Assembly: GCF_900475415.1 (NCBI RefSeq)
Contig: NZ_LS483388.1
Location: forward strand, 1,102,001 to 1,166,000
From: Streptococcus porcinus
GTDB lineage: Bacteria; Bacillota; Bacilli; Lactobacillales; Streptococcaceae
Direction of reading: 5' to 3'
DNA length: 64,000 nt
A program made the position numbers and the translations under genes. Of the stretch, positions 40,240 through 48,073 are shown piece by piece (positions within the stretch are counted from its first letter, which is position 1; each line of letters begins with the position of its first letter). The notes beneath the pieces are model-generated. The model did not search any database, was not told where the DNA came from, and saw only the letters and a list, made by a program, of their open reading frames with translations.

Positions 40240-41328
40240 TTAGTGTGAGTTATAAAGATTAAAATGTTTTTCTTTATTGCAACAGCTGCCTTTAATGTTT
40301 TGAGTCGTCGTCTCTAAATCAAAGGAAACACTTCCAAAATTATTAAATTTTAGATAATTATAGACTCTCAATAAATAGTAAGGCAATAAGCTTCTTGCAA
40401 GCTCATTACTACTGAACTTAGGTATATTTTTGAGTGACTCAGCTAATTTCTTATGCCACACAGTAGGTCTGATTCCTTGAGGATATTTTTCCTTTATATC
40501 TAGTAATAGCAAAGCTCTTGTTCTTAACTTTTCTATTTCATCAATGGAGGGTTTATCATTTGAATCAACAAACCTCTTAGTGTGACTTTCAAATGATAAA
40601 TGATACTTGTCTCTATCAATATAGGAAAAATTATCTGTCAGCGTCTCAAAAAAACTTTGGGAAACTTCCAGAAATATTTTCTCTATCTTTTCAAAACTTC
40701 TCTTATGGATCTTAGACTCTAAATCAATTTCCTTAATTTTGTAAGATTTTAATAGTGCAGTTAATGTTAAAAAAATATCAATTCCATAGCCTTTAGAAAA
40801 ACTATGCCAATTGCAATTATAAATTAGCTCTTTAACCAATTTTTTCGAGAAGCCAAGGTCTCCAGAAATACATTGATAGGGGACATCTTTCTTAAATAAT
40901 TTTAGTAAGATAGGATAAATAAAATGATTTGTCGCATTTCCTTCAAAAAATTTTCTAGCATAATTAGGAACCACAAGATCATTACCTTCCCTAATGGATA
41001 GATACATCTTTTTCAACCAGGTTTTATCTAATGAAATGACATCACCATCTATTAAAATAATCCCATCAAAATTAGGAAAATGAGCTAAGCTATATTGAAA
41101 AATATTTCTCACATTGTAACCTTTTCCGCGCTGAATGGATGTAAGTGATATTTTTGAGTTAAATGTTTTCGTCTTTAAAAAGATTTTTGAAGTCCCATCG
41201 TCACTATTACTATCAGAATTAATAATAACTATATTCTCTCCTAACTCCAAAGAGTACTTATCAATTTTTTCCACTAATTTACTGATATTATCGGCCTCAT
41301 TTAAGGTTGGAATACCTACAATAATCAT
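40240..41328 (-). CDS. family 2-like glycosyltransferase
   Basis: A 362-residue GT-A glycosyltransferase. It opens with IIVGIPTLNEADNISKLVEKI, has SDSNSDDGT and the metal motif LIDGDVISL (DGD), then CISGDLGFSKKLV and GYGIDIFLTLTAL, a pattern shared with glucosyl-3-phosphoglycerate and mannosylglycerate synthases. The C-terminal 130 residues are family-atypical and end in a Cys-rich stretch (GSCCNKEKH). It would transfer a sugar from an NDP donor to a small acceptor, perhaps the uronate made by the dehydrogenase in the same operon. The ATG at 41328 has AAGGA upstream; an earlier in-frame ATG lacks a site. Confidence 0.8.
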   Translation of the reverse strand: MIIVGIPTLNEADNISKLVEKIDKYSLELGENIVIINSDSNSDDGTSKIFLKTKTFNSKISLTSIQRGKGYNVRNIFQYSLAHFPNFDGIILIDGDVISLDKTWLKKMYLSIREGNDLVVPNYARKFFEGNATNHFIYPILLKLFKKDVPYQCISGDLGFSKKLVKELIYNCNWHSFSKGYGIDIFLTLTALLKSYKIKEIDLESKIHKRSFEKIEKIFLEVSQSFFETLTDNFSYIDRDKYHLSFESHTKRFVDSNDKPSIDEIEKLRTRALLLLDIKEKYPQGIRPTVWHKKLAESLKNIPKFSSNELARSLLPYYLLRVYNYLKFNNFGSVSFDLETTTQNIKGSCCNKEKHFNLYNSH

Positions 41329-41365
41329 ACTGAAATAGTTCCTTTCCATATATACTCAATTGCAT

Positions 41366-42325
41366 TTATTCTGAATTCATCTCATCTACAATCTCTTTCA
41401 CTATTTTTTCAGATGTGTCAGCAGCAATTTTATATATATTGTATTTTTTTAAAATAGTCTTTACTATTTTTTCACGGACTAAATTGTTTTGCTGATAACG
41501 AATGAGAGGCATGGCAGAAAAATAATTCCCCTCATCAGACTGAAAACAGGAAACTTGGGCTGAGATATGCCTTCCTAATAATTCATTCAGAATAAGACAT
41601 GCTAAATTATCATCCCAGATTTGTTGTAATGTACCTTCTTGTTTTTTATCGGTCTTAATGTAATAAATTTTAGAAACGTTAGCCGGGGAGTGACAAGTTA
41701 ACACTCCTAATTCTTTAGCAGATACAGAAATTTTTTCGTCCCAACTTATCCTAGCTGATTGTGGAAAAGAACTGAAATAACTTCCAAATAATTTATGTAA
41801 TAAATCATCTGATAAAATAGCCGTTCTCCTAATATTAAAGTTAGCTGTTCCTGCATAGGTAAATAGTTCTCCATTTTCTAAGCCAAATATGATTTGATCA
41901 TTACCAATAAGATGATAACCATGTTCAATGCAGAGTCTTAGAGCAACTGTTGTTTTTCCAGCCCCTTTTTCGCCAAATAAAATGATCGATTTTTTTGTAT
42001 CAGGATTATATAACGCGGCAGCATGAACTAATAGAGTATGACTTGCTTCAATCAAAAGGCATTCAGCTAAATATTCACCTATATAATAGAGAGAAGTTCC
42101 TTTTTTAAAGTACTTCATCTGTCCAAAAACAGAAATATTATTCTTCCCATCATATTTCACAAATTGATGGTTGCTTTTTATTAACTTCAAGTTCCCACGA
42201 ACCTTAACCTCTTTTGCCTGAGCTTTAATATGATTATCCTGTTCTTTAATATTTTTAAATATACACTCTGGAACTTCAAATGTAATCTCAACTAATCCAA
42301 AATACAAGATTGTCTTACTCTTCAT
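41366..42325 (-). CDS. HPr kinase-like P-loop protein of a biosynthetic operon
   Basis: A 319-residue protein. Near residues 100-125 it has LLVHAAALYNP followed by the P-loop LFGEKGAGKTT, the arrangement of HprK-related serine kinases, with HLIGNDQIIF after it (D of the Walker B-like site). It lacks the N-terminal domain and the C-terminal HPr-binding motif of true HPr kinase/phosphorylase. Relatives are found in RiPP and other biosynthetic clusters. It could phosphorylate a small molecule or carrier. It overlaps the S-adenosylmethionine synthetase gene, so it was assembled as part of this operon. An ATG six bases earlier (42331) is also possible. Confidence 0.75.
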   Translation of the reverse strand: MKSKTILYFGLVEITFEVPECIFKNIKEQDNHIKAQAKEVKVRGNLKLIKSNHQFVKYDGKNNISVFGQMKYFKKGTSLYYIGEYLAECLLIEASHTLLVHAAALYNPDTKKSIILFGEKGAGKTTVALRLCIEHGYHLIGNDQIIFGLENGELFTYAGTANFNIRRTAILSDDLLHKLFGSYFSSFPQSARISWDEKISVSAKELGVLTCHSPANVSKIYYIKTDKKQEGTLQQIWDDNLACLILNELLGRHISAQVSCFQSDEGNYFSAMPLIRYQQNNLVREKIVKTILKKYNIYKIAADTSEKIVKEIVDEMNSE

Positions 42326-43514
42326 AGACATTTGTCCTAGGTAAAAAGTGCTGGGTATTTAAAATTAACTTTGTATTTTCTCTGCCTAGAGACAAATATT
42401 TATTTGTAATTTCTAATATCTTTTCATAATCTACTTCTTTATGTGTTTGAACAAATAAATGAGTAGGCTTGTACAAATCTGAATGAATGTTTGCTTGCAT
42501 AATAACTTGACAAGGTGTTTTGAAGGTTTCATAAACTTCTTTAGCAATTGTATCAGTCAAGAATCCCCATACTTTACCTATAAAATAAGTGCAATTCTTA
42601 CCTGCAGGTGCTTCCATAGTATTTGGCCTGAAACTTGATATAATGCCATGCGTCTTATTACCTCGGCCAACTGCCCCCTCTTCTCCAAAATCAATACAGG
42701 AGCCTGAGGTGGTCATATAGTAGTGGTATCCCAAAGTATAAGAAATAGTTTGATATTTAGACTCAATATATTTTTTTATTTTTTCGATATGTTCAACAAC
42801 ATATTTTTCGCATTCGCCCTTCTCCATGAAATATTTACTGATTAATGGGAAATTGATTTTAATAGCGTATTGAGCACCATTTCTAACGACCATCACCTTA
42901 ATATCCCCTCCTACCTGAGGAAATCTTGGTACAGGTAAGTTTTGAGAATTTAATTTATAGAAATACCCTTCAATCGTTAATGCTAACTCTTCAGAGATTG
43001 TCAATGGCCAATAACTTATCATTGTAGCTGTATCATTCGCTTTAGGTTGACCGCTATATTCAGGTAGATCTTCAAGAGATTTCGGTGAGAACCAATTATC
43101 TTTTGTAGTGAAATTTGAGGTCAAGGACTCAAATGCTACACAGTTTTCAACATCTAAGTTCGGTAAAATTCTCTTTAAATAGTTTATTGCAGCCTTTTTT
43201 TGAATTTTAAATAGAGGAATCGTACTTCCAAAACACTCTTTACTTGCTCTACCTAAAAAAATCACTTTAATAGGCTCAATAAAATCACTTCCCCCTAGAG
43301 CCTGAACGGAATGTCCTCCTCGGATGATAATCTTATCAAAATTATGATGTGGGATAACACCAAATTTTTCCAAGCAATAAAGAGAGTAATCAATTTCAAT
43401 TTGTTCGGCAATTCCATCTGCTAATGTATCAGGGTGCCCCAAGCCTTTACGTTCAACTACTTCATATGATGAATGGCTTGGATCATAAAAGCCATTTGTA
43501 ATTTTTAAATCCAT
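42315..43514 (-). CDS. archaeal-type S-adenosylmethionine synthetase
   Basis: A 399-residue member of the archaeal MAT family (PF01941), not the bacterial MetK family. Diagnostic segments are VERKGLGHPDTLADGIAE, IIIRGGHSVQALGG, CIDFGEEGAVGRGNKTHGII and NTMEAPAGKNCTYFIGKVWG. It should make S-adenosylmethionine from methionine and ATP. The housekeeping metK of streptococci is of the bacterial type, so this would be a second, cluster-dedicated enzyme. Oddly, no methyltransferase or radical SAM protein is in the operon. It may supply SAM as a building block (aminocarboxypropyl donor), or act on a related substrate. GAGG lies eight bases before the ATG. Confidence 0.85.
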   Translation of the reverse strand: MDLKITNGFYDPSHSSYEVVERKGLGHPDTLADGIAEQIEIDYSLYCLEKFGVIPHHNFDKIIIRGGHSVQALGGSDFIEPIKVIFLGRASKECFGSTIPLFKIQKKAAINYLKRILPNLDVENCVAFESLTSNFTTKDNWFSPKSLEDLPEYSGQPKANDTATMISYWPLTISEELALTIEGYFYKLNSQNLPVPRFPQVGGDIKVMVVRNGAQYAIKINFPLISKYFMEKGECEKYVVEHIEKIKKYIESKYQTISYTLGYHYYMTTSGSCIDFGEEGAVGRGNKTHGIISSFRPNTMEAPAGKNCTYFIGKVWGFLTDTIAKEVYETFKTPCQVIMQANIHSDLYKPTHLFVQTHKEVDYEKILEITNKYLSLGRENTKLILNTQHFLPRTNVYEE

Positions 43515-43523
43515 ATTTATACC

Positions 43524-44510
43524 TCATAAATAAATTTTTTCACACTCAGAATATAACTCAATTAAGAATTTTGTCAGCTTAACCGCATTATGAATATAGC
43601 AACCTTCAGGAATAGAATTTTCCTCTAACAAGCTGATATATGTGTCCATCATATCATCATGAATTTGAAGAATAGTTTTCCCAGCTACTAACTCACTCGT
43701 GTATCTTTCGAGTTTAGGATGCGGATCAAACGTTATTATTTTATCGTCAATTGTAACTCTTCTTACTGTCTTTACATCACCTCCTTTAATTTTTCCTTCT
43801 CTTATTGCGAAACTTCCCAAATTACTAGTAATTTTAACTACCATTTGATTAATACAGGATGATATTTCGATTGAATAGTCGTGTTTCTCTAAGTCCTTTA
43901 TATAAATAGTATTTACAAAGATGCCTTTTTTGAACTTTTCCAATGAAATTCCCAAATAGGAGATAACAGCAATAATATGAGGAAGTTCTATCCCATAACC
44001 CAATATCTCCTGATCTAAAAATCTTCCATTCTCGTTATCTTTAATCCTATCTTTAGAAAAATCAATTGTTATTTCTTTAGTTTTATCTAGCGAGAAACAT
44101 TCCGCTTGTAACAATTTTTCTATAATCTTAGAAAAGAAATATTGTTCATTTGCAAAAACTTTTTTTGACAAGTGTGGTTGACTTTCTACTAGCAAGATCA
44201 TTTCTTCTAAATCTTCCAACTTGTTACAAAGCGGCTTTTCAATGCTAATGTAAGAATAGAGATACGTTTTTATAATAGTTTTTAATACCCTAAGGTGATC
44301 ATTTGTCGGAGTACAAATTTCAATAGTAAAATATTCTCGTGATAAGTCATCCAACACATTAACGTTTTTATTAAGTAATTTCATGCTGGCAAATTTTAAA
44401 TCTTTGACGTAGACATTATATCCGCGTGATAGCCACTTATCCGCCTTAATTTTCCCAATTTTTCCAAAACCAATTATTAGAATATTTTTACAGTCATGAT
44501 TTCTACTCAT
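43524..44510 (-). CDS. Gfo/Idh/MocA-type NAD-dependent oxidoreductase
   Basis: A 328-residue oxidoreductase. The Rossmann motif is ILIIGFGKIGKIKADKW and the catalytic-region EKP motif reads SIEKPLCNK, with IEICTPTNDH before it. The C-terminal half has the family's alpha/beta fold, with less-conserved sequence. Family members oxidise hydroxyls on sugars, inositols or cyclitols. In this operon it might act on a shikimate-derived or sugar intermediate. It overlaps the CofE-like gene by eight bases. Confidence 0.8.
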   Translation of the reverse strand: MSRNHDCKNILIIGFGKIGKIKADKWLSRGYNVYVKDLKFASMKLLNKNVNVLDDLSREYFTIEICTPTNDHLRVLKTIIKTYLYSYISIEKPLCNKLEDLEEMILLVESQPHLSKKVFANEQYFFSKIIEKLLQAECFSLDKTKEITIDFSKDRIKDNENGRFLDQEILGYGIELPHIIAVISYLGISLEKFKKGIFVNTIYIKDLEKHDYSIEISSCINQMVVKITSNLGSFAIREGKIKGGDVKTVRRVTIDDKIITFDPHPKLERYTSELVAGKTILQIHDDMMDTYISLLEENSIPEGCYIHNAVKLTKFLIELYSECEKIYL

Positions 44511-45237
44511 TTAATGCTTCCTTTATACTCGTATGTTCCGACCATTTATAATCTAAGCCTCTAATAATAACAGCAGGAATTCCAGTTCCTCTTTGACCCA
44601 TCAATAGACCGGCACTACTTGCTAGCATATCGCATAAAGTCTCCTCCTGAATTTTAGATTTGCCTGTAGTTATATCTATCGATTTTGTTTTCCTTAACGG
44701 TTCAATTCCAAAAACTCCGATAGCTACTTGGTTTGCACCTCGTTTATCTTCTCTACCATCACTATCTGATATGATAACTGCTACTTGCTTCTTAAATTTT
44801 AAGCTTAGATATTCCGAAACTTTCTTTGCTGATTTATCTGGATCTTTAGGGAGCATTACTACCTCATCATCTGACTTTTTATCTATTCCGCCACTTGTCA
44901 GTTTTAATCCATTTGCTAATCTACAACCTATATAGTTATCTCTTAGATCAAGTAAGGATAAATCTCTATTTGTTAATTCCAAAATTAATTCAATAATTCT
45001 AGGATCTTTACGTGGAATTCTTTTGTGAAGCTGTTTTGCTAAATCACTTGGAGTTACTGTATTAAGAGATACCACGCTATTTTCCGCAATTGAAACTATT
45101 TTTGAAGCAATACAAATGATATCTCTATCTTTGAGACAAAGATTGGCAGAAATCATACTTTCAGCGATAATCTCTGCTACTGAATCGCCTTCTTTAATTT
45201 CTGGTATATTTGCTAATTCAATTAAATTTAAAGTCAT
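44503..45237 (-). CDS. CofE-like (F420-0:gamma-glutamyl ligase family) amide ligase
   Basis: A 244-residue protein of the F420 ligase family (PF01996): SMISANLCLKDRDIICIASKIVS, DNYIGCRLANGLKLTSGGID, VAVIISDSDGREDKRGANQVAIGVFGI, and the end RGTGIPAVIIRGLDY are all diagnostic. True CofE adds glutamates to coenzyme F420, but streptococci do not make F420 and no other F420 gene is here. The protein is therefore predicted to form an amide bond, with GTP or ATP, between a carboxylate (for example lactyl-, aryl- or uronic acid) and an amine in the cluster's product. The ATG at 45237 follows GGAG and overlaps the TIM-barrel gene. Confidence 0.82.
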   Translation of the reverse strand: MTLNLIELANIPEIKEGDSVAEIIAESMISANLCLKDRDIICIASKIVSIAENSVVSLNTVTPSDLAKQLHKRIPRKDPRIIELILELTNRDLSLLDLRDNYIGCRLANGLKLTSGGIDKKSDDEVVMLPKDPDKSAKKVSEYLSLKFKKQVAVIISDSDGREDKRGANQVAIGVFGIEPLRKTKSIDITTGKSKIQEETLCDMLASSAGLLMGQRGTGIPAVIIRGLDYKWSEHTSIKEALNE

Positions 45238-46075
45238 TTTTATCTCCATTTATATATTTATTTAACGTCAGAAAAGAATTTTTTACAGAGTTCTTTTTTT
45301 TAAGCTGTTCCCTTTCATGGATTTCAAGGCTAAAAATTAAATGTGTAAAGTTTTGATGAATCTGTTTAATAATTTTTTTAAAATCAATAATACCTTTTCC
45401 CAATTCTACGTAGTTTACCTTTTGATCATCAGGAAGGTAATTCTTACAATGAATATAGTAAATATATTCATTAAGTTGACAAAGAGCTTCTCCAACATTT
45501 TGATCGAGTCTATAATAATTAGCTATATCAAACCAAATCTTCAAATTATTAACTGCATTTGTCTTTATAAAATTTGCTATTTTCAGTAAATCTTCAGCCT
45601 TACTGACTGATGTACCTAACTCATTTTCAATCAAGAAAATGAGGGTTTCTTCTTTTAGTAGATTTAAAAAAAGTTCATTTTTTAAAAACTCTTCTGTTGA
45701 ACAGCCTATCCCTCCAAAAATTCTGATATATTTAATCTCAAAAAAATGAGCTATAAAAACTATTTTTCTAAGATATAACCATTGTTGATCTATTGTGATA
45801 TTGGGAGATACACCATACAGATCTATTTCGTCTTCAGTTTTATGAGTTCCTATAGTCCATTTAAATAAGGGACTTGCAATAGAAACTGGAGTGATATTGT
45901 ATTTTCTTAACGCTTCTTTTAAATGAATAAGCTCAGCATCATTAAGTTGTATAAGATTCTTGCCATTGATTAACCTTAGTTCACAACTCGTTACTGATAA
46001 TTCATTTAAGAAGTTTAAAGAATCTTCAAGATTATCCGAAATCTCGTCCAGATTTATTGTAATTTTAAACGTCAT
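45218..46075 (-). CDS. xylose isomerase-like TIM barrel protein (AsbF-like candidate)
   Basis: A 285-residue AP-endonuclease-2/xylose isomerase-type TIM barrel (PF01261). All four probable metal ligands are present: Glu in FLIENELG, Asp in IWFDIANYY, His in YYIHCKNY and Glu in FSLEIHER. This is the family of 3-dehydroshikimate dehydratases (AsbF of petrobactin synthesis) and sugar isomerases. The gene sits immediately after a shikimate dehydrogenase gene with an ATGA overlap, so the dehydratase role (giving protocatechuate) is the attractive guess; a sugar or cyclitol isomerase remains possible. Confidence 0.75.
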   Translation of the reverse strand: MTFKITINLDEISDNLEDSLNFLNELSVTSCELRLINGKNLIQLNDAELIHLKEALRKYNITPVSIASPLFKWTIGTHKTEDEIDLYGVSPNITIDQQWLYLRKIVFIAHFFEIKYIRIFGGIGCSTEEFLKNELFLNLLKEETLIFLIENELGTSVSKAEDLLKIANFIKTNAVNNLKIWFDIANYYRLDQNVGEALCQLNEYIYYIHCKNYLPDDQKVNYVELGKGIIDFKKIIKQIHQNFTHLIFSLEIHEREQLKKKNSVKNSFLTLNKYINGDKNDFKFN

Positions 46076-46938
46076 CTCTTCCTTAGTTTCCTTCCAATAT
46101 ATTTATGTAATTCCACTAAATCATCTTTACTTAAATTATGCTCTTCAGCCCTCTTATTAGTCCAAAGTGAATATGCAGCGATACCTTGAAAAATCATAAC
46201 CCATAAGCCATCAATTGCCTTGGCTCCTTTATGACTGAAATACCTATATAATTTAGTATGTAAGGGATTAAATACAAGATCTAGAAAGTATTTATCGTGA
46301 AAATTTACTGAGTCTAATACATCTAAACCAATTGGTAGTTCCTCATCGTTGGTAATCATTCCAACAGGCGTCGTATTTATAATCAAGTCTACTTCAGTAA
46401 TGTGCTTAAGCATCTCTTGATATGAAATATAGTGTAAATAGGGCCGTTCTTCCATTAAACACAGCGTATTTTCACTGAGTGGCTCTCTATAAACTATTAT
46501 TGGTAAAATATTGAATTGTTGTAGTGCGAAAATAGCAGCTCTACAAGTACCACCCGTCCCTAAAATACAACATTTTTGTAATTTATTGATGCCAAAGAAA
46601 TCTAGTGTCTCATAGATTCCGTTCCAATCAGTATTTGTCCCTTTCACACTATTTTCCGTTTTATAAATATTATTAACCGACCCAATAGCTTGGGTTGATT
46701 CATCTAAATCATTTATGTACTTTAATACCTCTCTTTTATAGGGTAAAGTGATATTGAATCCGATACATTGAGGATCTTTTATCAGCCTATTCATTTTATC
46801 TTCTAATGATACTGATTCAACTAGAATTTTTTGATGTTTATAATCTTTCAAACCTCCAGCATTACAATTAAGATATTCAAATAAATAAGATGATATAGAG
46901 TGTTCAACAGGATTCCCAATCAAGGCAGAATATTTCAT
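46072..46938 (-). CDS. aroE: shikimate dehydrogenase
   Basis: A 288-residue enzyme of the AroE family, interconverting 3-dehydroshikimate and shikimate with NAD(P). All key positions are there: IGNPVEHSIS, NITLPYK with the catalytic Lys, IGSVNNIY, GTNTDWNG with the catalytic Asp, ILGTGGTCRAA, INTTPVGM and DGLWVMIFQGIAAY. The start follows AAGGAGGG. It is the first enzyme gene after shp (117 bases) and is likely a cluster-specific second copy, as the housekeeping aroE of streptococci is normally near other aro genes. It may be run backwards to feed the TIM-barrel protein. Confidence 0.87.
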   Translation of the reverse strand: MKYSALIGNPVEHSISSYLFEYLNCNAGGLKDYKHQKILVESVSLEDKMNRLIKDPQCIGFNITLPYKREVLKYINDLDESTQAIGSVNNIYKTENSVKGTNTDWNGIYETLDFFGINKLQKCCILGTGGTCRAAIFALQQFNILPIIVYREPLSENTLCLMEERPYLHYISYQEMLKHITEVDLIINTTPVGMITNDEELPIGLDVLDSVNFHDKYFLDLVFNPLHTKLYRYFSHKGAKAIDGLWVMIFQGIAAYSLWTNKRAEEHNLSKDDLVELHKYIGRKLRKR

Positions 46939-47055
46939 ATGATCTTTCCCTCCTTGTATTTTCAATAATATTAAATAACTTTAATAATAGACAAATTAAT
47001 ATTATTTTTGATACATCTTTAGCTATCCTAAAAACTTTCTGTAAATCTAAGAATT

Positions 47056-47127
47056 TCAGCCACCAGCAATAATAATGATATCTACAATCACTAACAGAAT
47101 TGGGGCAGATTTTAATACTTCTTTCAT
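47056..47127 (-). CDS. shp: short hydrophobic peptide (SHP) pheromone precursor
   Basis: A 23-residue peptide gene too short for usual ORF calling. It starts MKEVLKSAPILL and ends in the octapeptide DIIIIAGG, with the charged N terminus, hydrophobic middle and C-terminal Asp-Ile-X-Ile-Ile-X-Gly-Gly typical of SHP2/SHP3. An AAAGGAG site lies seven bases before the ATG. It is divergent from an Rgg2/3-type regulator gene 91 bases away, exactly as in known shp/rgg pairs. The precursor would be exported, cut (Eep-type protease) and re-imported by oligopeptide permease to bind Rgg. The alanine at the sixth position of the octapeptide differs from the valine of SHP2/SHP3. No terminator separates it from the biosynthetic genes. 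Confidence 0.9.
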   Translation of the reverse strand: MKEVLKSAPILLVIVDIIIIAGG

Positions 47128-47165
47128 CTCGCTTCTCCTTTTACTTTTTTCTTTATTGTGTATTT

Positions 47166-47191
47166 ATTGTATACTAAATAAAAAGTATCAA
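47166..47191 (-). promoter_or_regulatory. shp promoter (weak -35, activator-type)
   Basis: TACAAT (47166-47171) is the likely -10 on the minus strand. TTGATA (47186-47191) is too close for a normal -35 (14 bases) and no good hexamer is at 17 bases, which fits a promoter that needs Rgg. A plus-strand TATACT for rgg overlaps it at 47170-47175. Confidence 0.45.
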
Positions 47192-47201
47192 TAATTTCGT
47201 T

Positions 47202-47214
47202 GGGAAAGTGGGAA
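47202..47214. promoter_or_regulatory. putative Rgg operator
   Basis: GGGAAAGTGGGAA is a direct repeat of GGGAA, located just upstream of the shp -35 region and five bases before the rgg start codon, so it may serve both Rgg binding and rgg translation. Assignment is inferred from position. Confidence 0.45.
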
Positions 47215-47218
47215 TTTT

Positions 47219-48073
47219 ATGTTATCTAACCTTGGTAAAACACTCAGAAAAGTCCGTAAAGGTAAACAAGTAAGCTTGTCTTCGGTAGCAGATGAACATC
47301 TATCGAAATCACAAATTTCGCGATTCGAACGAGGCGAGTCCGAAATATCTTGTATCCGACTTATCAATATCCTAGATAAATTGCATATTTCTTTAGATGA
47401 ATTTCTTATTCTTCATGATAATGATTACCCTAGAACAGCCTCTTTTGCTAACCTAGTACAATATATTCGCAAACAATATTCATCTCAAAATAAAGCTAAC
47501 ATTGCAGCTTTACTTTCCAATAATTCACTTTACGAATTGAATCCACTTGAAAGAACAATGATAAAATCAATTCTACATACATTGGATAAGAGTTTTATGC
47601 CATCAGACGAAGAAATGCTTCAGTTAACAGATTACCTCTTCAAAATTGAAAAATGGGGCTATTACGAAATAATTTTGTTAGCTAACTGCATTAGAACAAT
47701 TCACTATAATACGTGTTTTTTACTTACTAAAGAAATGTTGAAAAATTATATCTACTCATCATTAAATAAAACAAATAAGAGACTTGTGACACAACTAGCA
47801 ATAAATTGCTTAATTGTTAGTGTTGATAAAAGTGAATTTGATAATTGTACGTTCCTAATTGATGAAATAAAAAAATTATTAGATAAGGAATTAAACTATT
47901 ATGAACAAACCGTTTTTGTGTATGCTACAGGATATTGGGAATTCAAAAATAATCGCACATCTAAAGGGATAGAAAAAATGGAAAAAGCTATGCAAATCTT
48001 TGAAATTCTCGGAGAATCCCAAATTAAATCACAATATCTCGAGCACTACAAAAAACATGTTAAAAATTTTTAA
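47219..48073 (+). CDS. rgg: Rgg2/3-type transcriptional regulator, SHP receptor
   Basis: A 284-residue Rgg protein. The N-terminal HTH reads [41 protein letters not shown] and includes the cysteine after EIS conserved in the Rgg2/3 group; residues 70-284 form the TPR-like peptide-binding domain ([36 protein letters not shown]). The sequence looks strongly like Rgg2 and Rgg3 of S. pyogenes. It should bind the SHP peptide and activate (Rgg2) or repress (Rgg3) the divergent shp promoter. Which of the two it does cannot be told. The ribosome site is poor (GTGGGA). Confidence 0.92.
   Translation: MLSNLGKTLRKVRKGKQVSLSSVADEHLSKSQISRFERGESEISCIRLINILDKLHISLDEFLILHDNDYPRTASFANLVQYIRKQYSSQNKANIAALLSNNSLYELNPLERTMIKSILHTLDKSFMPSDEEMLQLTDYLFKIEKWGYYEIILLANCIRTIHYNTCFLLTKEMLKNYIYSSLNKTNKRLVTQLAINCLIVSVDKSEFDNCTFLIDEIKKLLDKELNYYEQTVFVYATGYWEFKNNRTSKGIEKMEKAMQIFEILGESQIKSQYLEHYKKHVKNF

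Noticed and set aside
44503..45237. Presence of coenzyme F420 biosynthesis
   Set aside because: Only the CofE-like ligase is found. No CofC, CofD or FO synthase genes, and streptococci are not known to make F420.
34508..48073. Capsule or hyaluronan locus, suggested by the HasB-like dehydrogenase
   Set aside because: No polymerase, flippase, chain-length regulator or hyaluronan synthase is present; the NRPS and ligase genes point to a small molecule.
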